Assembly: GCF_016887565.1 (NCBI RefSeq)
Contig: NZ_CP069396.1
Location: 1,081,001 to 1,145,000, forward strand
Length of the DNA: 64,000 nucleotides
Direction of reading: 5' to 3'
Source of the DNA: Archangium violaceum
GTDB taxonomy: Bacteria > Myxococcota > Myxococcia > Myxococcales > Myxococcaceae
Part shown: one piece after another, positions 7,344-17,359 of the stretch
How the letters are laid out: each line of letters opens with the position of its first letter
Numbering within the stretch: position 1 is the first letter of the stretch
The notes under the pieces: model-generated
Told to the model about the DNA's origin: nothing
The model's database searches: none
What the model saw: only the letters and a program-made list of their open reading frames with translations
Made by a program: the position numbers and the translations under genes

Positions 7344-8402
7344 ATGTCCGTCGCCCGTTCGTCCGTTTCCGCTGCCGTACCGCGGGAGCGGGGTGAGGCC
7401 CCTCTTCTTCGTGGCCCCAGTCTGTCGGCGCTGCGGATTCCCTCGCACTGGCCCTCGCAGCACAGCCTGTTCGCCGCCGCCATCCAGCAGGCCAGCCGGG
7501 CGCGGCTGCTCGGGGTGAAGCTGCTGCCGGACGACCCGGAGAGCCTCCGGCGCTTCGATACGAGCAACTTCGGTCTGCTCGCGGCGTACACCTACCCACA
7601 GGCCACGCGCGAGCGGTTGGAGGTCTGCAACGACTGGCACGCCTGGCTGTTCTTCTTCGATGACATCGCCGACGAGGTCTCCGAGGTGGGCCAGCGGCCG
7701 GCGCACCTGGAGCAGCTCATGGTGGCGTGCGTCGAGGTGCTGCGGGGCGCCCCCCTGCGCGCGGGTGCCACCGCGCTCGAGCACTACACGCTCGACATCC
7801 GGGAGCGGCTGCGGCGCTTCGCGAGCGACGCGTGGCTGGCGCGCTTCGCGGATGACGTGGACCTCTACCTCTTCCGAGGCACGCTCCCGGCCGCGCAGCA
7901 CTGGGCGTCGGGCACCGTGCCGGACTTCGACGCGTACTACTCCCAGCGCGCCCTGGACTCGGCGGTGTTCACGGCCCTGGACCTCATCGAAATCACCGAG
8001 GAGGGGCGCGAGCTGCCCGAGGGCGTGCTCATCCAGGACGACCTGCTGCGGATGCGCGAGCTGTCCACGCGGGTGGTGGCGCTGAGCAACGACCTCTTCT
8101 CCTATGAGAAGGAGGTGCTCTGGCACCACAACCCCAACAACCTGGTGCACATGCTGCAGGTGCACCTGTCGATGAGCCTGGAGGACGCGGTGGCCGAGGC
8201 CATCCAGGTCATCAACACGGATGTGGAGCGCTTCCTCGCGTGCGAGGGGCGGCTGACGCAGTCGGGGTGGCTCGACGACGCGCGGGTGGCCTACTACGTC
8301 GAGGGGATGAAGTCGTGGATGCGGGGGAACGTGACGTGGTCGCTCGTGTCGGGGCGCTACTGCTCGCGCACCTCGCCGTTCCCCGAGATGCGCCACCCGT
8401 AG
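7344..8402 (+). CDS. Class I terpene synthase (sesquiterpene-type cyclase)
   Basis: The 352-residue enzyme has both metal-binding motifs of class I terpene cyclases: the aspartate-rich DDIAD at 106-110 and the NSE triad N249/S253/E257 in NDLFSYEKE. These coordinate three Mg2+ ions and the diphosphate of a prenyl substrate. The length suits a single-domain sesquiterpene synthase acting on farnesyl diphosphate, but the product cannot be predicted. No tailoring P450, methyltransferase or prenyl transferase lies nearby, so it is an orphan cyclase in this window. The start is well supported by an AGGGAGG ribosome-binding site. The thioredoxin gene converges from the other strand only 15 bp downstream. 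Confidence 0.9.
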   Translation: MSVARSSVSAAVPRERGEAPLLRGPSLSALRIPSHWPSQHSLFAAAIQQASRARLLGVKLLPDDPESLRRFDTSNFGLLAAYTYPQATRERLEVCNDWHAWLFFFDDIADEVSEVGQRPAHLEQLMVACVEVLRGAPLRAGATALEHYTLDIRERLRRFASDAWLARFADDVDLYLFRGTLPAAQHWASGTVPDFDAYYSQRALDSAVFTALDLIEITEEGRELPEGVLIQDDLLRMRELSTRVVALSNDLFSYEKEVLWHHNPNNLVHMLQVHLSMSLEDAVAEAIQVINTDVERFLACEGRLTQSGWLDDARVAYYVEGMKSWMRGNVTWSLVSGRYCSRTSPFPEMRHP

Positions 8403-8417
8403 TCCCCGCCGGGCCGC

Positions 8418-8762
8418 TCAGGCCGTGGGCAGGTGGTCGCGGATGACGCCGAGCCAGTACTCGCGCCCGTAGTACTGGCTCATCTTCCCGAGCAGCTTGC
8501 CGTCGCGGAAGAGGAGGAAGGTGGGGATGCCGTACAGCCCGAAGCGCCGCGCCAGCTCCTCGTGCTCGTACGCGTTCACCTTCACCACGCGCATGCGGGC
8601 CCCCTCCAGCTCGGAGAGCAGCGCGGGCTCCGCGGCCGCGTAGATGTCGCAGTTGGGGCAGCCGGGGCCCCAGAAGTCCACCACCACCAGCTCGCCCTGG
8701 GGTGCCAGCACCAGCGCGTCGAAGTTCTCCGTCGTCGCGTCGTAGCTCACGGGATGTGCCAT
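8418..8762 (-). CDS. Thioredoxin family protein
   Basis: This 114-residue thioredoxin-fold protein has the active site WGPGCPNC, so the redox pair is Cys-Pro-Asn-Cys rather than the classical CGPC. The cis-proline region is YGIPTFLLFRDGK. The strand order VVVDFWG, MRVVKVNAY and PTFLLF fits thioredoxin. There is no signal peptide, so it should reduce disulphides or sense redox state in the cytoplasm. Its partner is unknown. Confidence 0.88.
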   Translation of the reverse strand: MAHPVSYDATTENFDALVLAPQGELVVVDFWGPGCPNCDIYAAAEPALLSELEGARMRVVKVNAYEHEELARRFGLYGIPTFLLFRDGKLLGKMSQYYGREYWLGVIRDHLPTA

Positions 8763-8834
8763 GGCCCCTGACTAACGGCACGCGGCGCCCGCTTCAACCG
8801 GGGAAGCGGACGCTGGAGGGAGGCCAGGTGCCTC

Positions 8835-9575
8835 TCACCGGCCAGCGGGTGGTGGGCGTCCCTGCCGCTGCTGCGGCGGGGGCTGCGGCTGTTGCGCCTG
8901 CTGCTGCTGCGCCGGTGGCTGCTGGCTCGCCTGGGCCTGCGGCTTGACCTGGCCGAGGAGCTGGTACGCGTGGTCCCGGTGCTGGCGGAGCGTGGGCATC
9001 AGCCCGTCCAGCATCGGCGCCAACTCGGGGTATTGCTGCCGGGCGAGTGTCACCAGTTGGAGGGTCTGGTCGTGGGAGGCCACCTGCGAGGCCAGGTATT
9101 CCTGGTCGTAGAGGCTGCCCTGGAGCACCGACAGCTTGGACTTGGTGGCCTCGGTGGCGCTCATGATGCGGCGCTGCACGTCATTGGTCGGCTGAGGCAT
9201 CGCGCCGAGCTGGATGCCGCGCTGCTTCGCGAGCGCCATGAGCTGCTGGTCGGCCTGGGTGTGGTCCCGCACCATGTGCTCGCCGTACTGTTGCACGGCC
9301 GGCGAGGACGCCTTCTGCTCGGTGAGCTCCCCGAGGGCGATTTCCGTCTGGTTCATGCCGTGGAGCTGCGCGAGGAAGGCCGGGATGCCATCGGCGACCA
9401 TCATCCGGCCCAGCTCGACGGTCTGCTCCGCCATCGGGTCCCGCTTCTTGTCCACGGAGCTCTTCTGCTCCGGCTGCTGCTGTGAGGTTCCCGGCCTCCC
9501 CTGCGCCAGGGCCGAGCCCCCCAGCGTCACGGTCATCGCTCCGAGCAGTGCCCAACGTCCCCACCAGCGATTCAT
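8835..9575 (-). CDS. DUF4142 family exported protein
   Basis: The protein is about 246 residues. An N-terminal signal peptide (RWALLGAMTVTLGGSALAQG) is followed by the helical DUF4142 domain (AFLAQLHGMNQTEIALGELTEQKA, YGEHMVRDHTQADQQLMALA, YDQEYLASQVASHDQTLQL). The C-terminal 40 residues are Gln/Pro-rich low complexity. DUF4142 proteins are periplasmic and resemble a four-helix ferritin-like bundle; their function is largely undefined. The ATG at 9575 sits 9 nt after AAGGA and is preferred over the in-frame GTG at 9584, which abuts it. Confidence 0.83.
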   Translation of the reverse strand: MNRWWGRWALLGAMTVTLGGSALAQGRPGTSQQQPEQKSSVDKKRDPMAEQTVELGRMMVADGIPAFLAQLHGMNQTEIALGELTEQKASSPAVQQYGEHMVRDHTQADQQLMALAKQRGIQLGAMPQPTNDVQRRIMSATEATKSKLSVLQGSLYDQEYLASQVASHDQTLQLVTLARQQYPELAPMLDGLMPTLRQHRDHAYQLLGQVKPQAQASQQPPAQQQQAQQPQPPPQQRQGRPPPAGR

Positions 9576-9701
9576 GTGCTCCACTCCTTGCAGGCTTCCA
9601 AAGGAGGAAGCTGGTCCGGGAGGGAGCGGGAGGACAGGGGAGGGGAGGCCGCCGGGCGAGGCCCCCCAGGTCGGGCCGGGGAGCCCCTCGGGACGGGGTG
9701 C

Positions 9702-10229
9702 CTAGCGGGCGGTGACGTCCAGGGTGAGGGTGACGGTGGCCTCGAAGTCGCCGTTGGCCGTCCGCGTCGTGCCCCCGCGCAGCCCGAGCCGGAAGTCGCC
9801 CCGGGCCAGGCTCGAATCCAGCGTCTCGAGCGAGCTGTCGGTCGGATCCATGGACACCTGGGCGCTGCCCTTGGGGTCCCGGGTCTCGGCGACCTCCACC
9901 TGGAGGCCGGTCTCGCTGACGCGCATGAAGGCCACCACGTCACCGGAGAACACGTCCTGCAGCATGCCCACGTTCTTCGACTTCGTGGCGTCCAGCTGGA
10001 TGCGCGCGCCCGTCACCTCGAAGCGCGTGGGGGCCTCGCCCAGGGTGGAGCGGGCCTGGGACAGCAAGGTCTTCCACTGAGCATCGTCGGGGTCCACGCG
10101 CAGATCCCTGGCGATGGTGCTGCCCGTCACATCGCCGGGCTTGAGGTTCACCTGATAGGTGACAGTGCCCTCGTGGCCGCCACCACAGGCGGTCAGGATC
10201 AGGAAGAGGGGGAGGAGGAGACGGTACAT
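9702..10229 (-). CDS. Hypothetical lipoprotein
   Basis: The 175-residue protein has a clear lipoprotein signal (LPLFLILTACGGG, Cys at about 15). The mature domain is beta-rich with features such as TVTYQVNL, TRFEVTGARIQLDA, DVVAFMRVSETGLQVEVAE and a closing strand DFEATVTLTLDVTAR, perhaps a single beta-sandwich. I do not recognise the family. The frame continues upstream as an open antisense frame over the acidic region of the next gene. That part is a composition artefact, and the ATG at 10229 is the real start because it gives the signal peptide. It lies 126 bp downstream of the DUF4142 gene's start, on the same strand. Confidence 0.75.
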   Translation of the reverse strand: MYRLLLPLFLILTACGGGHEGTVTYQVNLKPGDVTGSTIARDLRVDPDDAQWKTLLSQARSTLGEAPTRFEVTGARIQLDATKSKNVGMLQDVFSGDVVAFMRVSETGLQVEVAETRDPKGSAQVSMDPTDSSLETLDSSLARGDFRLGLRGGTTRTANGDFEATVTLTLDVTAR

Positions 10230-10412
10230 GGCTGGGCTCCAGGAGGGGATGTGGATGGGTGTTCCCGTGGGTTTATCCGATACGGGATCAGCGGCTCGCG
10301 GGTGCGGAAAGAGGCTGCCCGCACGGGCCGTGCCGTGCACAATATCCGACGAGGCGCACTGCGCAGCAGGCCCCGCGCGCCATAAGTTGGGGCCCTTCGA
10401 TGTGGAGGGGAC

Positions 10413-11882
10413 ATGTTCGAGTGGCTGGAGGGACTTCAGAAGTCGGCGAAGCGGGTGGCGGCCGGAGTGGGACACGAGGATGTCCGGCGGGCGGAGACCG
10501 AGTGTGGGGTGCCTTTCCCCGAGGAACTCGGCGTGCTGTACCGGGCGTTCAATGGCGGTGAGTTCCAGGGGGAGGTCCACCTCTTCCCGCTGCACGCTCC
10601 CGAGGGCGCGCCCAGCGTGCTGGAGAAGTCGCGGCTGAAGCTCGAGAGCCTGCCCGCCGCTGGCCTCTGGCGCATCGGGGTGAAGGGGCCGCACCGTCAG
10701 CTGTTCGCCGCGCGCAAGTCCGCCATGGTGGAGCAGGCCGACAGCCCGCTGCCGAGCTGGGCGGAGACGCTCTCGGACGATGCCTGGATCTACGGCACCT
10801 GGGAGACGGAGAAGCGCGAGCTGCGGCTGTACCGCTCTCTGCAGGGCATGCTCGAGGTGCTCGTGCCTCCCGCCGAGGTGGAGGAGTTCGGTGACAGGAC
10901 CTTCGCCAAGGCCCTGTCCGCGGTGCAGGGCGCGCTGAGCGACCTCCGCGTGGAATACGAGGAGGGTGGGCAGGAGGAGCCTCGGGCCGAGGAGGAAGAG
11001 GAGACCGAGGAGGAAGAGGCCGAGGCTGACGAGGAGGAAGAGGCCAAGGAGGAAGAGCCCGGGGCCGCGGCGGAAGAGGCTCGGGCCGGGGAAGAGGCCA
11101 AGGCTGACGAGGAGGAAGCAGCCGAGGAAGAGGCCGAGGAGGAGGCCGAGGCTGGCGAGGAGGAAGAGGCCGAGGAGGAAGCCGAGGCTGGCGAGGAGGC
11201 CGAGGCCGAGGAAGAGGCCGAGGCTGGCGGGGAGGAAGAGGCCGAGGAAGATGAAGAGGCCGAGGAGGAACTCGAGACCGGGGCTGAAGAGGAGGAGTTG
11301 CGGCAGCCCGTGGTCTCCGCCGCCACGCGTCGCTTGGAACAGCTCCGGCAATCAGCCACCAAGGCTCAGGTCGCGCCCCTCTCCCCTGCTCGGAAGGCCG
11401 CGAAGAAGGCTGCCGCCGTGGTGAAGACCGCCGCGAAGAACACGGCTGAGCTCGTCACGACCCCCGCTGTCGGGACGGACGCGGCGACGAAGGCGGCTGG
11501 TGCGAAGACCGCCGCGAAGGCCCCGGCGAAGAAGGCGGCGGCAAAGGCTCCGGCGAAGAAGGCGGCGGCCAAGGCTCCGGCGAAGAAGGCAGCGGCAAAG
11601 GCTCCGGCGAAGAAGGCAGCGGCAAAGGCTCCGGCGAAGAAGGCTCCGGCGAAGAAGGCGGCGGCCAAGGCTCCGGCGAAGAAGGCGGCGGCGAAGAAGG
11701 CCCCCGCGAAGAAGGCGGCGGCCAAGGCTCCGGCGAAGAAGGCTCCGGCGAAGAAGGCGGCGGCGAAGAAGGCAGCGGCCAAGGCTCCGGCGAAGAAGGC
11801 GGCGGCGAAGAAGGCCCCCGCGAAGAAGGCAGCGAGCACCCGGACGGCCGCCAGGCGCGGGGCCGTGCGCGGCCGGCGCTGA
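10413..11882 (+). CDS. SMI1/KNR4 domain protein with acidic segment and histone-H1-like tail
   Basis: The 489-residue protein has three parts. Residues 1-170 look like an SMI1/KNR4 (SUKH) domain (DVRRAETECGVPFPEELGVLYRAFNGGEF). Residues about 185-295 are almost only Glu and Ala with some Asp and Gly. Residues about 340-489 are Lys/Ala/Pro repeats (AAKAPAKKA type) ending in an Arg-rich tail, very like histone H1 tails. The basic tail should bind DNA or another polyanion, and the acidic block could mask it. SUKH proteins act as immunity or adaptor modules in bacteria. The layout loosely recalls the acidic-basic arrangement of myxobacterial CarD, but the domains differ. GGAGGGG precedes the ATG. 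Confidence 0.85.
   Translation: MFEWLEGLQKSAKRVAAGVGHEDVRRAETECGVPFPEELGVLYRAFNGGEFQGEVHLFPLHAPEGAPSVLEKSRLKLESLPAAGLWRIGVKGPHRQLFAARKSAMVEQADSPLPSWAETLSDDAWIYGTWETEKRELRLYRSLQGMLEVLVPPAEVEEFGDRTFAKALSAVQGALSDLRVEYEEGGQEEPRAEEEEETEEEEAEADEEEEAKEEEPGAAAEEARAGEEAKADEEEAAEEEAEEEAEAGEEEEAEEEAEAGEEAEAEEEAEAGGEEEAEEDEEAEEELETGAEEEELRQPVVSAATRRLEQLRQSATKAQVAPLSPARKAAKKAAAVVKTAAKNTAELVTTPAVGTDAATKAAGAKTAAKAPAKKAAAKAPAKKAAAKAPAKKAAAKAPAKKAAAKAPAKKAPAKKAAAKAPAKKAAAKKAPAKKAAAKAPAKKAPAKKAAAKKAAAKAPAKKAAAKKAPAKKAASTRTAARRGAVRGRR
11509..11832 (+). repeat. Tandem Lys-Ala-Pro coding repeats
   Basis: The 3' third of the SMI1-type gene is built from imperfect short repeats such as GCGGCGGCCAAGGCTCCGG and GCGAAGAAG, encoding APAKKAAAK-like units. 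Such DNA is prone to slippage, so repeat number may vary between strains or assemblies. The repeats are coding and continuous, without CRISPR-like spacers. Confidence 0.85.
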
Positions 11883-11935
11883 GCCTCGCTCCCCGGGTCC
11901 TCCCCTTCGGGCGGAGGACCGGGGCTCCGGGGCTC

Positions 11936-13072
11936 TCAGTGGTGGATCGCGGGCGGCTCGGTGGGAGGCTCGTCGGGGAGTTTCCGGGTCTCGGGGGCGA
12001 GGATGATGCGCGTCGCCCCGTTGCTGCTCGCGCTCCACTGCTTGCGCATTTGCGACAGCCGGTCCTGTAGCAGCACCTGGACCGCGCCCGCGATGGGGAG
12101 CGCCAGCAGCGCGCCGACGAGCCCCGTCAGGCTCGTGCCCACCAGCATCACCAGGGCAATGAGCAGCGGGTTCATCTTCAAGGTCCGGCGTTGGACGAGC
12201 GGCTGCAGCAGGTTGCCCTCCACCTGCTGGTAGATGAGGAACACCGCCAGCGCGATGAGGCCCTCCTTCGTCCCCACCGAGGCGAACGTCGTCCCCGACA
12301 CCAGGATGGCGCCCAGGGCGGAGCCCACGAAGGGGATGAGCCCCAGCACCGCCATGGCCAGCCCCAGTGGCAGGAAGTAGGGCACGCCCAGCAGCAGGGT
12401 GAACACCGCCGTCACCACCCCGCCGATGAACGAGATCAAGAACGCTCCCGCCACGTAGCCGCCCACCGTGCGGTGCATCTCGTGGCCCAGGGACCGCCAG
12501 TGCTCACGGCGCGACGGCTCCACCCACTGCAGCGCCTTGTCGAACAGGTCCCCTCCGAACAGCAGGTAGAAGATCGTCAGCACGGCGATGGTCACCGCCG
12601 CCGCCACGTCCCGCAGGATGTCCGTCACCATCCCGAGCACCGGCCCCGGGGCCATTCCAATCCGCCGGCGCAGCTCCTGGGAGATCCGGTCGATGATGTC
12701 GTAGCGGTCGTCGAGCGTCCTCACCCACCGGTGCTGCTGCAACCGCTCGATGTAGTCCGGTGCCGCGCGCACGAGCGCGCGGCCCTGCTCGATGAACATC
12801 GGCACCAGCGTCATCACCAGCGCCGTCACCAGGCCCACTCCCAGCAGGGACACCGCCAACACCGCCAGGCTCCGCCGCAGCCCCCGCTGCTCCAGCCAGC
12901 GCACCAGCGGGTTGGCCGCCAGCGCCAGGAAGAGGGCCACCAGCATCCACGACAGCACCGTCCACGCCGTGGCCACCATCCACAGCACGGCCACCAGCGC
13001 CAGCACGTTCAACGCCACCATCCACACCACTCGAGGGGTCAGCGGCGCGTGCCGTCGGGTCCGGGTCTCCAA
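11936..13072 (-). CDS. AI-2E family (PerM/YhhT-like) membrane transporter
   Basis: The 378-residue polytopic protein matches the AI-2E/PerM family. It has two N-terminal membrane helices, a large extracytoplasmic domain (about 80-150), and a C-terminal group of helices with the conserved motifs LGLIPFVGSALG, IYQQVEGNLLQPLV and NPLLIALVMLVGTSLTGLVGALLALP. Family members have been linked to autoinducer-2 export or Na+/H+ exchange; the substrate here is unknown. The C-terminal tail is hydrophilic and cytoplasmic. Its start lies 15 bp after the stop of the upstream small gene on the same strand, suggesting co-transcription. Confidence 0.9.
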   Translation of the reverse strand: METRTRRHAPLTPRVVWMVALNVLALVAVLWMVATAWTVLSWMLVALFLALAANPLVRWLEQRGLRRSLAVLAVSLLGVGLVTALVMTLVPMFIEQGRALVRAAPDYIERLQQHRWVRTLDDRYDIIDRISQELRRRIGMAPGPVLGMVTDILRDVAAAVTIAVLTIFYLLFGGDLFDKALQWVEPSRREHWRSLGHEMHRTVGGYVAGAFLISFIGGVVTAVFTLLLGVPYFLPLGLAMAVLGLIPFVGSALGAILVSGTTFASVGTKEGLIALAVFLIYQQVEGNLLQPLVQRRTLKMNPLLIALVMLVGTSLTGLVGALLALPIAGAVQVLLQDRLSQMRKQWSASSNGATRIILAPETRKLPDEPPTEPPAIHH

Positions 13073-13087
13073 GGATTCGTCCCTCGC

Positions 13088-13366
13088 CTACCCTTCGGGT
13101 AGATCGTTCGGAGGCAGGGGCCGCAGCGGCTCCCTCGGCCGGGCGGTGATCTCCTCCTGCTCCTCCTCGTCCTCGCCCTCGCCGCGGCGGAACTCGTGGA
13201 TCTGATCCGGGAGGATGTCCCGGTAGTCCGGCGAGTCCTCCAACGGTGGGGTCGCGGTGAGCTCCTGGTCCGTGAAGTTGATGTGTTCCTGGCCGGTGAC
13301 GGGGTCCCGATTCCGCAAGGATTCCGACTCACCCACGTCCTCGGCTCCGAGGTCCTTGAATCGCAT
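13088..13366 (-). CDS. Small acidic hypothetical protein
   Basis: This hydrophilic protein of about 92 residues begins MRFKDLGAEDVGESE and is rich in Asp and Glu (GEDEEEQEE near the end). It has no signal peptide or membrane segment and I do not recognise a family. The ATG at 13366 follows GGAGGAAGAG at good spacing; the frame extends 23 codons upstream but lacks a ribosome-binding site there. It is probably transcribed with the AI-2E gene downstream. Confidence 0.6.
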   Translation of the reverse strand: MRFKDLGAEDVGESESLRNRDPVTGQEHINFTDQELTATPPLEDSPDYRDILPDQIHEFRRGEGEDEEEQEEITARPREPLRPLPPNDLPEG

Positions 13367-13465
13367 GGCTCTTCCTCCGAGCACGCCGGGTTGGCTGCCC
13401 GAGTCAACGGTGCGAACCGGTTGGATTCCACGCAACAGGACGCGGTTGCTCGCCTGTCAGGTGGC

Positions 13466-14200
13466 TCAGCGCGACCCGGTCAGCGTCCGGCCGGAGGGGT
13501 AGCGGGGCTCCGCCTCGGCCAGCACCATGCCCAGGGCCAGCACCCGGGAGAGCGCCTCGCGCAGGGCGTAGCGGCGGGTGCGCGGCCGCCCCTCGTCCGC
13601 GGCCACGCCCCAGGCGTCGATGCCCACCGAGTTGGCGATGTAGAGGGCTCGCGTCAGGTGGAAGCGCTGGGTGACGAGCACCGCCTCGCGCACCCCGAAG
13701 ACGGTGTGCGCCCGCACGGAGCTGTCATAGGTGGACAGGCCCGCGTCGTCCTCCTGCACCGCGGAGGCCGGGATGCCCCGCTCCAGCACGTAGTGCAGCA
13801 TGGCCCGCGTCTCGTCGTGGAAGCGGTCCGAGTTGTCCCCGCTGAGCAGCAGCGTGTCCACCTTGCCCTCGCGGTAGAGGGCGATGGCCGCGTCCAGCCG
13901 CTGGGCCAGCACCGGCGAGGGCACCCCTCCGGGCGCCAGTCCCGCCCCGTACACGATGGCCACCGGCTTCTGGGGGGCCTCGGACCGGGGGAGGATCCGA
14001 TCCGCGTAGCGCTTCTCCACATAGAGGGAAACGGCCCACACGCCCACCGCCACCGCCAGGCCCATGGCCAGCAGTGTCAGCACCCACCTGCGTACCCGAC
14101 TCGCCTTGCCTCTCCCCATGGACCCCGGCCCAACCACCGGGAGGCCCATTCTCGTCCCCTCGTCCCCGGTGGGAAACCGCTTCCCCGCCCGGTTGCTCAC
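13466..14200 (-). CDS. YdcF/SanA-like DUF218 membrane protein
   Basis: The protein is up to 244 residues. A cytoplasmic N-terminus is followed by one membrane helix (WVLTLLAMGLAVAVGVWAVSLY). The DUF218 domain contains AIVYGAGL, RLDAAIALYREGKVDTLLLSGDN, ASAVQEDDAGLSTYDSSVRA and VLVTQRFHLTRALYIA. SanA/YdcF proteins act at the cell envelope; E. coli SanA affects the vancomycin barrier. The GTG start overlaps the stop of the response regulator gene by 4 nt (GTGA), so translation is probably coupled. ATG codons further in could also serve as starts, but the coupling favours the GTG. Confidence 0.83.
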   Translation of the reverse strand: MSNRAGKRFPTGDEGTRMGLPVVGPGSMGRGKASRVRRWVLTLLAMGLAVAVGVWAVSLYVEKRYADRILPRSEAPQKPVAIVYGAGLAPGGVPSPVLAQRLDAAIALYREGKVDTLLLSGDNSDRFHDETRAMLHYVLERGIPASAVQEDDAGLSTYDSSVRAHTVFGVREAVLVTQRFHLTRALYIANSVGIDAWGVAADEGRPRTRRYALREALSRVLALGMVLAEAEPRYPSGRTLTGSR

Positions 14201-14619
14201 ACGGGGACACCCGCGCTGGTGTCCTCGGCCCGTTGGGCGTGCCGCTCCACCGCCTCCAGCACCTTCCGGGGGTCCGCCGGCTTGCCCAGGAAGGAGGCGA
14301 CCCCGTAGCTGGCGGCGTACAGGGCCCGGTCCCTGGGGCTCATCCCCGCCATGGCCGCCGAGAGGATGACGACGGGGATGGCGAACAGGGTGTCATCCCC
14401 CTTCCGGGCGATGAGCAGCCGGTGGCCGTCCATGACGGGCAGGGACATGTCCAGCACCACCATGGTCGGCCGGGGCGAGCGCCCCATCAGCTCGAGCGCC
14501 TCCTTCCCATGGCTGGCTGATCGCACGGAGTAGCCATGGGACTCCAGGAAGTGTTGGAGCGACTCGCGAATGTCGGGGTCGTCCTCCACGATGAGTACCG
14601 GGCCGCGCGGCGGGGCCAT
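14197..14619 (-). CDS. Single-domain response regulator
   Basis: The 140-residue protein is a CheY-like receiver with no output domain. The acidic pocket is VEDD, the phospho-acceptor Asp lies in VVLDMSLPVMDG, the switch Ser in VVILSA, and the conserved Lys in FLGKPADP. It could receive phosphate from a hybrid kinase encoded elsewhere; no kinase gene adjoins it. It is first in a two-gene unit with the DUF218 gene (GTGA overlap) and divergent from atpG. Confidence 0.92.
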   Translation of the reverse strand: MAPPRGPVLIVEDDPDIRESLQHFLESHGYSVRSASHGKEALELMGRSPRPTMVVLDMSLPVMDGHRLLIARKGDDTLFAIPVVILSAAMAGMSPRDRALYAASYGVASFLGKPADPRKVLEAVERHAQRAEDTSAGVPV

Positions 14620-14764
14620 GGTTCAGAGCTCCAGCGAGATGTGGGCCTGCCCTTGAAGGCTAGTCCCCGGGTCCCCGGGCGGCATCCCCGGGGGCGCGGC
14701 GTGTCCGCCTGGATGCCATACCCCACTCCCGGGCCAGCGAGGCCCCTTTAGTGGAAGGCCACGG

Positions 14765-14795
14765 TTGACCGGCTGGCACACCGCCCTATATAGGG
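14765..14795 (+). promoter_or_regulatory. Sigma-70-type promoter with CCCTATATAGGG palindrome, upstream of atpG
   Basis: TTGACC at 14765-14770 and TATATA at 14787-14792 are separated by 16 bp, close to the housekeeping consensus and conspicuous in this GC-rich sequence. The -10 lies inside the perfect 12-bp palindrome CCCTATATAGGG (14784-14795). The predicted transcript start is near 14799, about 70 nt before the atpG ATG. It should drive atpG-atpD-X-atpC. Confidence 0.6.
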
Positions 14796-14869
14796 GGCCG
14801 CGTCCGGACCCCGCCCCCCCCTTCCGCGGGGGTGCTCGGGTCCGCGTTTCCAGAGGAGTTGGTGGCCCC

Positions 14870-15769
14870 ATGGCGTCACTTCGCGACATTCGCAAGCGCA
14901 TCCGCTCGGTGAAGAACACGCGGCAGATCACCAAGGCGATGAAGATGGTGGCCGCCGCGAAGCTGCGCAAGGCGCAGGACGCCATCATCGCCGCCCGGCC
15001 CTACGCGCAGATGCTGGACCAGATCATCTCCGACCTGGTGACGCGCTCCCAGGGCGAGGGTCTGGCCCACCCGCTGCTCACCTCCCGCCCGGTGAAGAAG
15101 GTGGAGCTGCTGCTGCTCACCTCGGACCGTGGCCTGGCCGGTGGCTTCAACTCCAACGTCATCCGCCGCGCCAGCCGCTTCATCTACGAGAACAGCGGCA
15201 TGGACATCGAGGTGTCCACCGTCGGCCGCAAGGGCAACGACTTCTTCCGCCAGCGCGGCCAGAAGATGCGCAAGGACTTCGGCCAGCTCTACCAGCGGCT
15301 GGACTACCTGCACGCCTCCCAGGTGGCCGAGGAGATGGGTGCCCGCTTCCTCAAGGGCGAGGTGGACGCCGTCTACGTCATCTACAACGAGTTCCTGTCC
15401 GCCATCAGCCAGAAGGTGACGGTGTCCCAGCTGCTGCCGCTGCAGACGCTGGCGGCGGGCGAGTCCACGCCCGCCCAGGCCGCTGCTCCGGAGACTGCGC
15501 CCCATTCGCTGGTGGACTTCAAGTACGAGCCGGGCCGCCAGGACGTGCTCGATCGGCTGGTGCCCCAGGCGGTATCCATCAAGCTGTACCGCTCCCTGCT
15601 GGAGAGCGTCGCCAGCGAGCACGGCGCGCGCATGAGCGCCATGGAGAACGCCACCAGCAACGCCACGGACATGATCGCCGCCCTGTCGCTCACGTACAAC
15701 CGCACGCGCCAGGCCGTCATCACCAAGGAGCTGATGGAGATCGTGTCCGGTGCCGAGGCTCTGAAGTAG
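14870..15769 (+). CDS. atpG: ATP synthase F1 gamma subunit
   Basis: The 299-residue protein is the central shaft of F1. The N-terminal helix [20 protein letters not shown] and [15 protein letters not shown] are hallmark sequences, as is the C-terminal helix with [21 protein letters not shown]. It couples proton flow through the c-ring to catalysis in beta. Length is normal for the family. An AGAGGAG site precedes the ATG. It is the first gene of the unit; atpA and atpH, which usually precede atpG in bacterial operons, are absent here, where the upstream neighbour is a response regulator on the other strand. Confidence 0.97.
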   Translation: MASLRDIRKRIRSVKNTRQITKAMKMVAAAKLRKAQDAIIAARPYAQMLDQIISDLVTRSQGEGLAHPLLTSRPVKKVELLLLTSDRGLAGGFNSNVIRRASRFIYENSGMDIEVSTVGRKGNDFFRQRGQKMRKDFGQLYQRLDYLHASQVAEEMGARFLKGEVDAVYVIYNEFLSAISQKVTVSQLLPLQTLAAGESTPAQAAAPETAPHSLVDFKYEPGRQDVLDRLVPQAVSIKLYRSLLESVASEHGARMSAMENATSNATDMIAALSLTYNRTRQAVITKELMEIVSGAEALK

Positions 15770-15805
15770 AAGTTCCGCTTCTGGCCGAAGGGCCGCGAAG
15801 CTTGA

Positions 15806-17329
<1,524 letters not shown>

Positions 17330-17359
17330 TCGGCCGTACCGCGCCGGGAGGTCGTCAAC

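Noticed and set aside
7160-7591. Minus-strand frame in the leader of the terpene synthase
   Set aside because: Its N-terminal half is antisense to the terpene synthase start and it has no ribosome-binding site or recognisable domain.
10230-11351. Upstream extension of the lipoprotein frame, a Leu/Gly/Phe-rich repetitive minus-strand frame
   Set aside because: It is the antisense of the Glu/Ala-coding stretch of the SMI1-type gene; the lipoprotein signal peptide begins at 10229.
11366-11839. Minus-strand Ala/Phe-rich repetitive frame that looks like a membrane protein
   Set aside because: It is the reverse complement of the AAKKAPAK repeats (CTTCTTCGC reads as Phe/Ala) and has no independent support.
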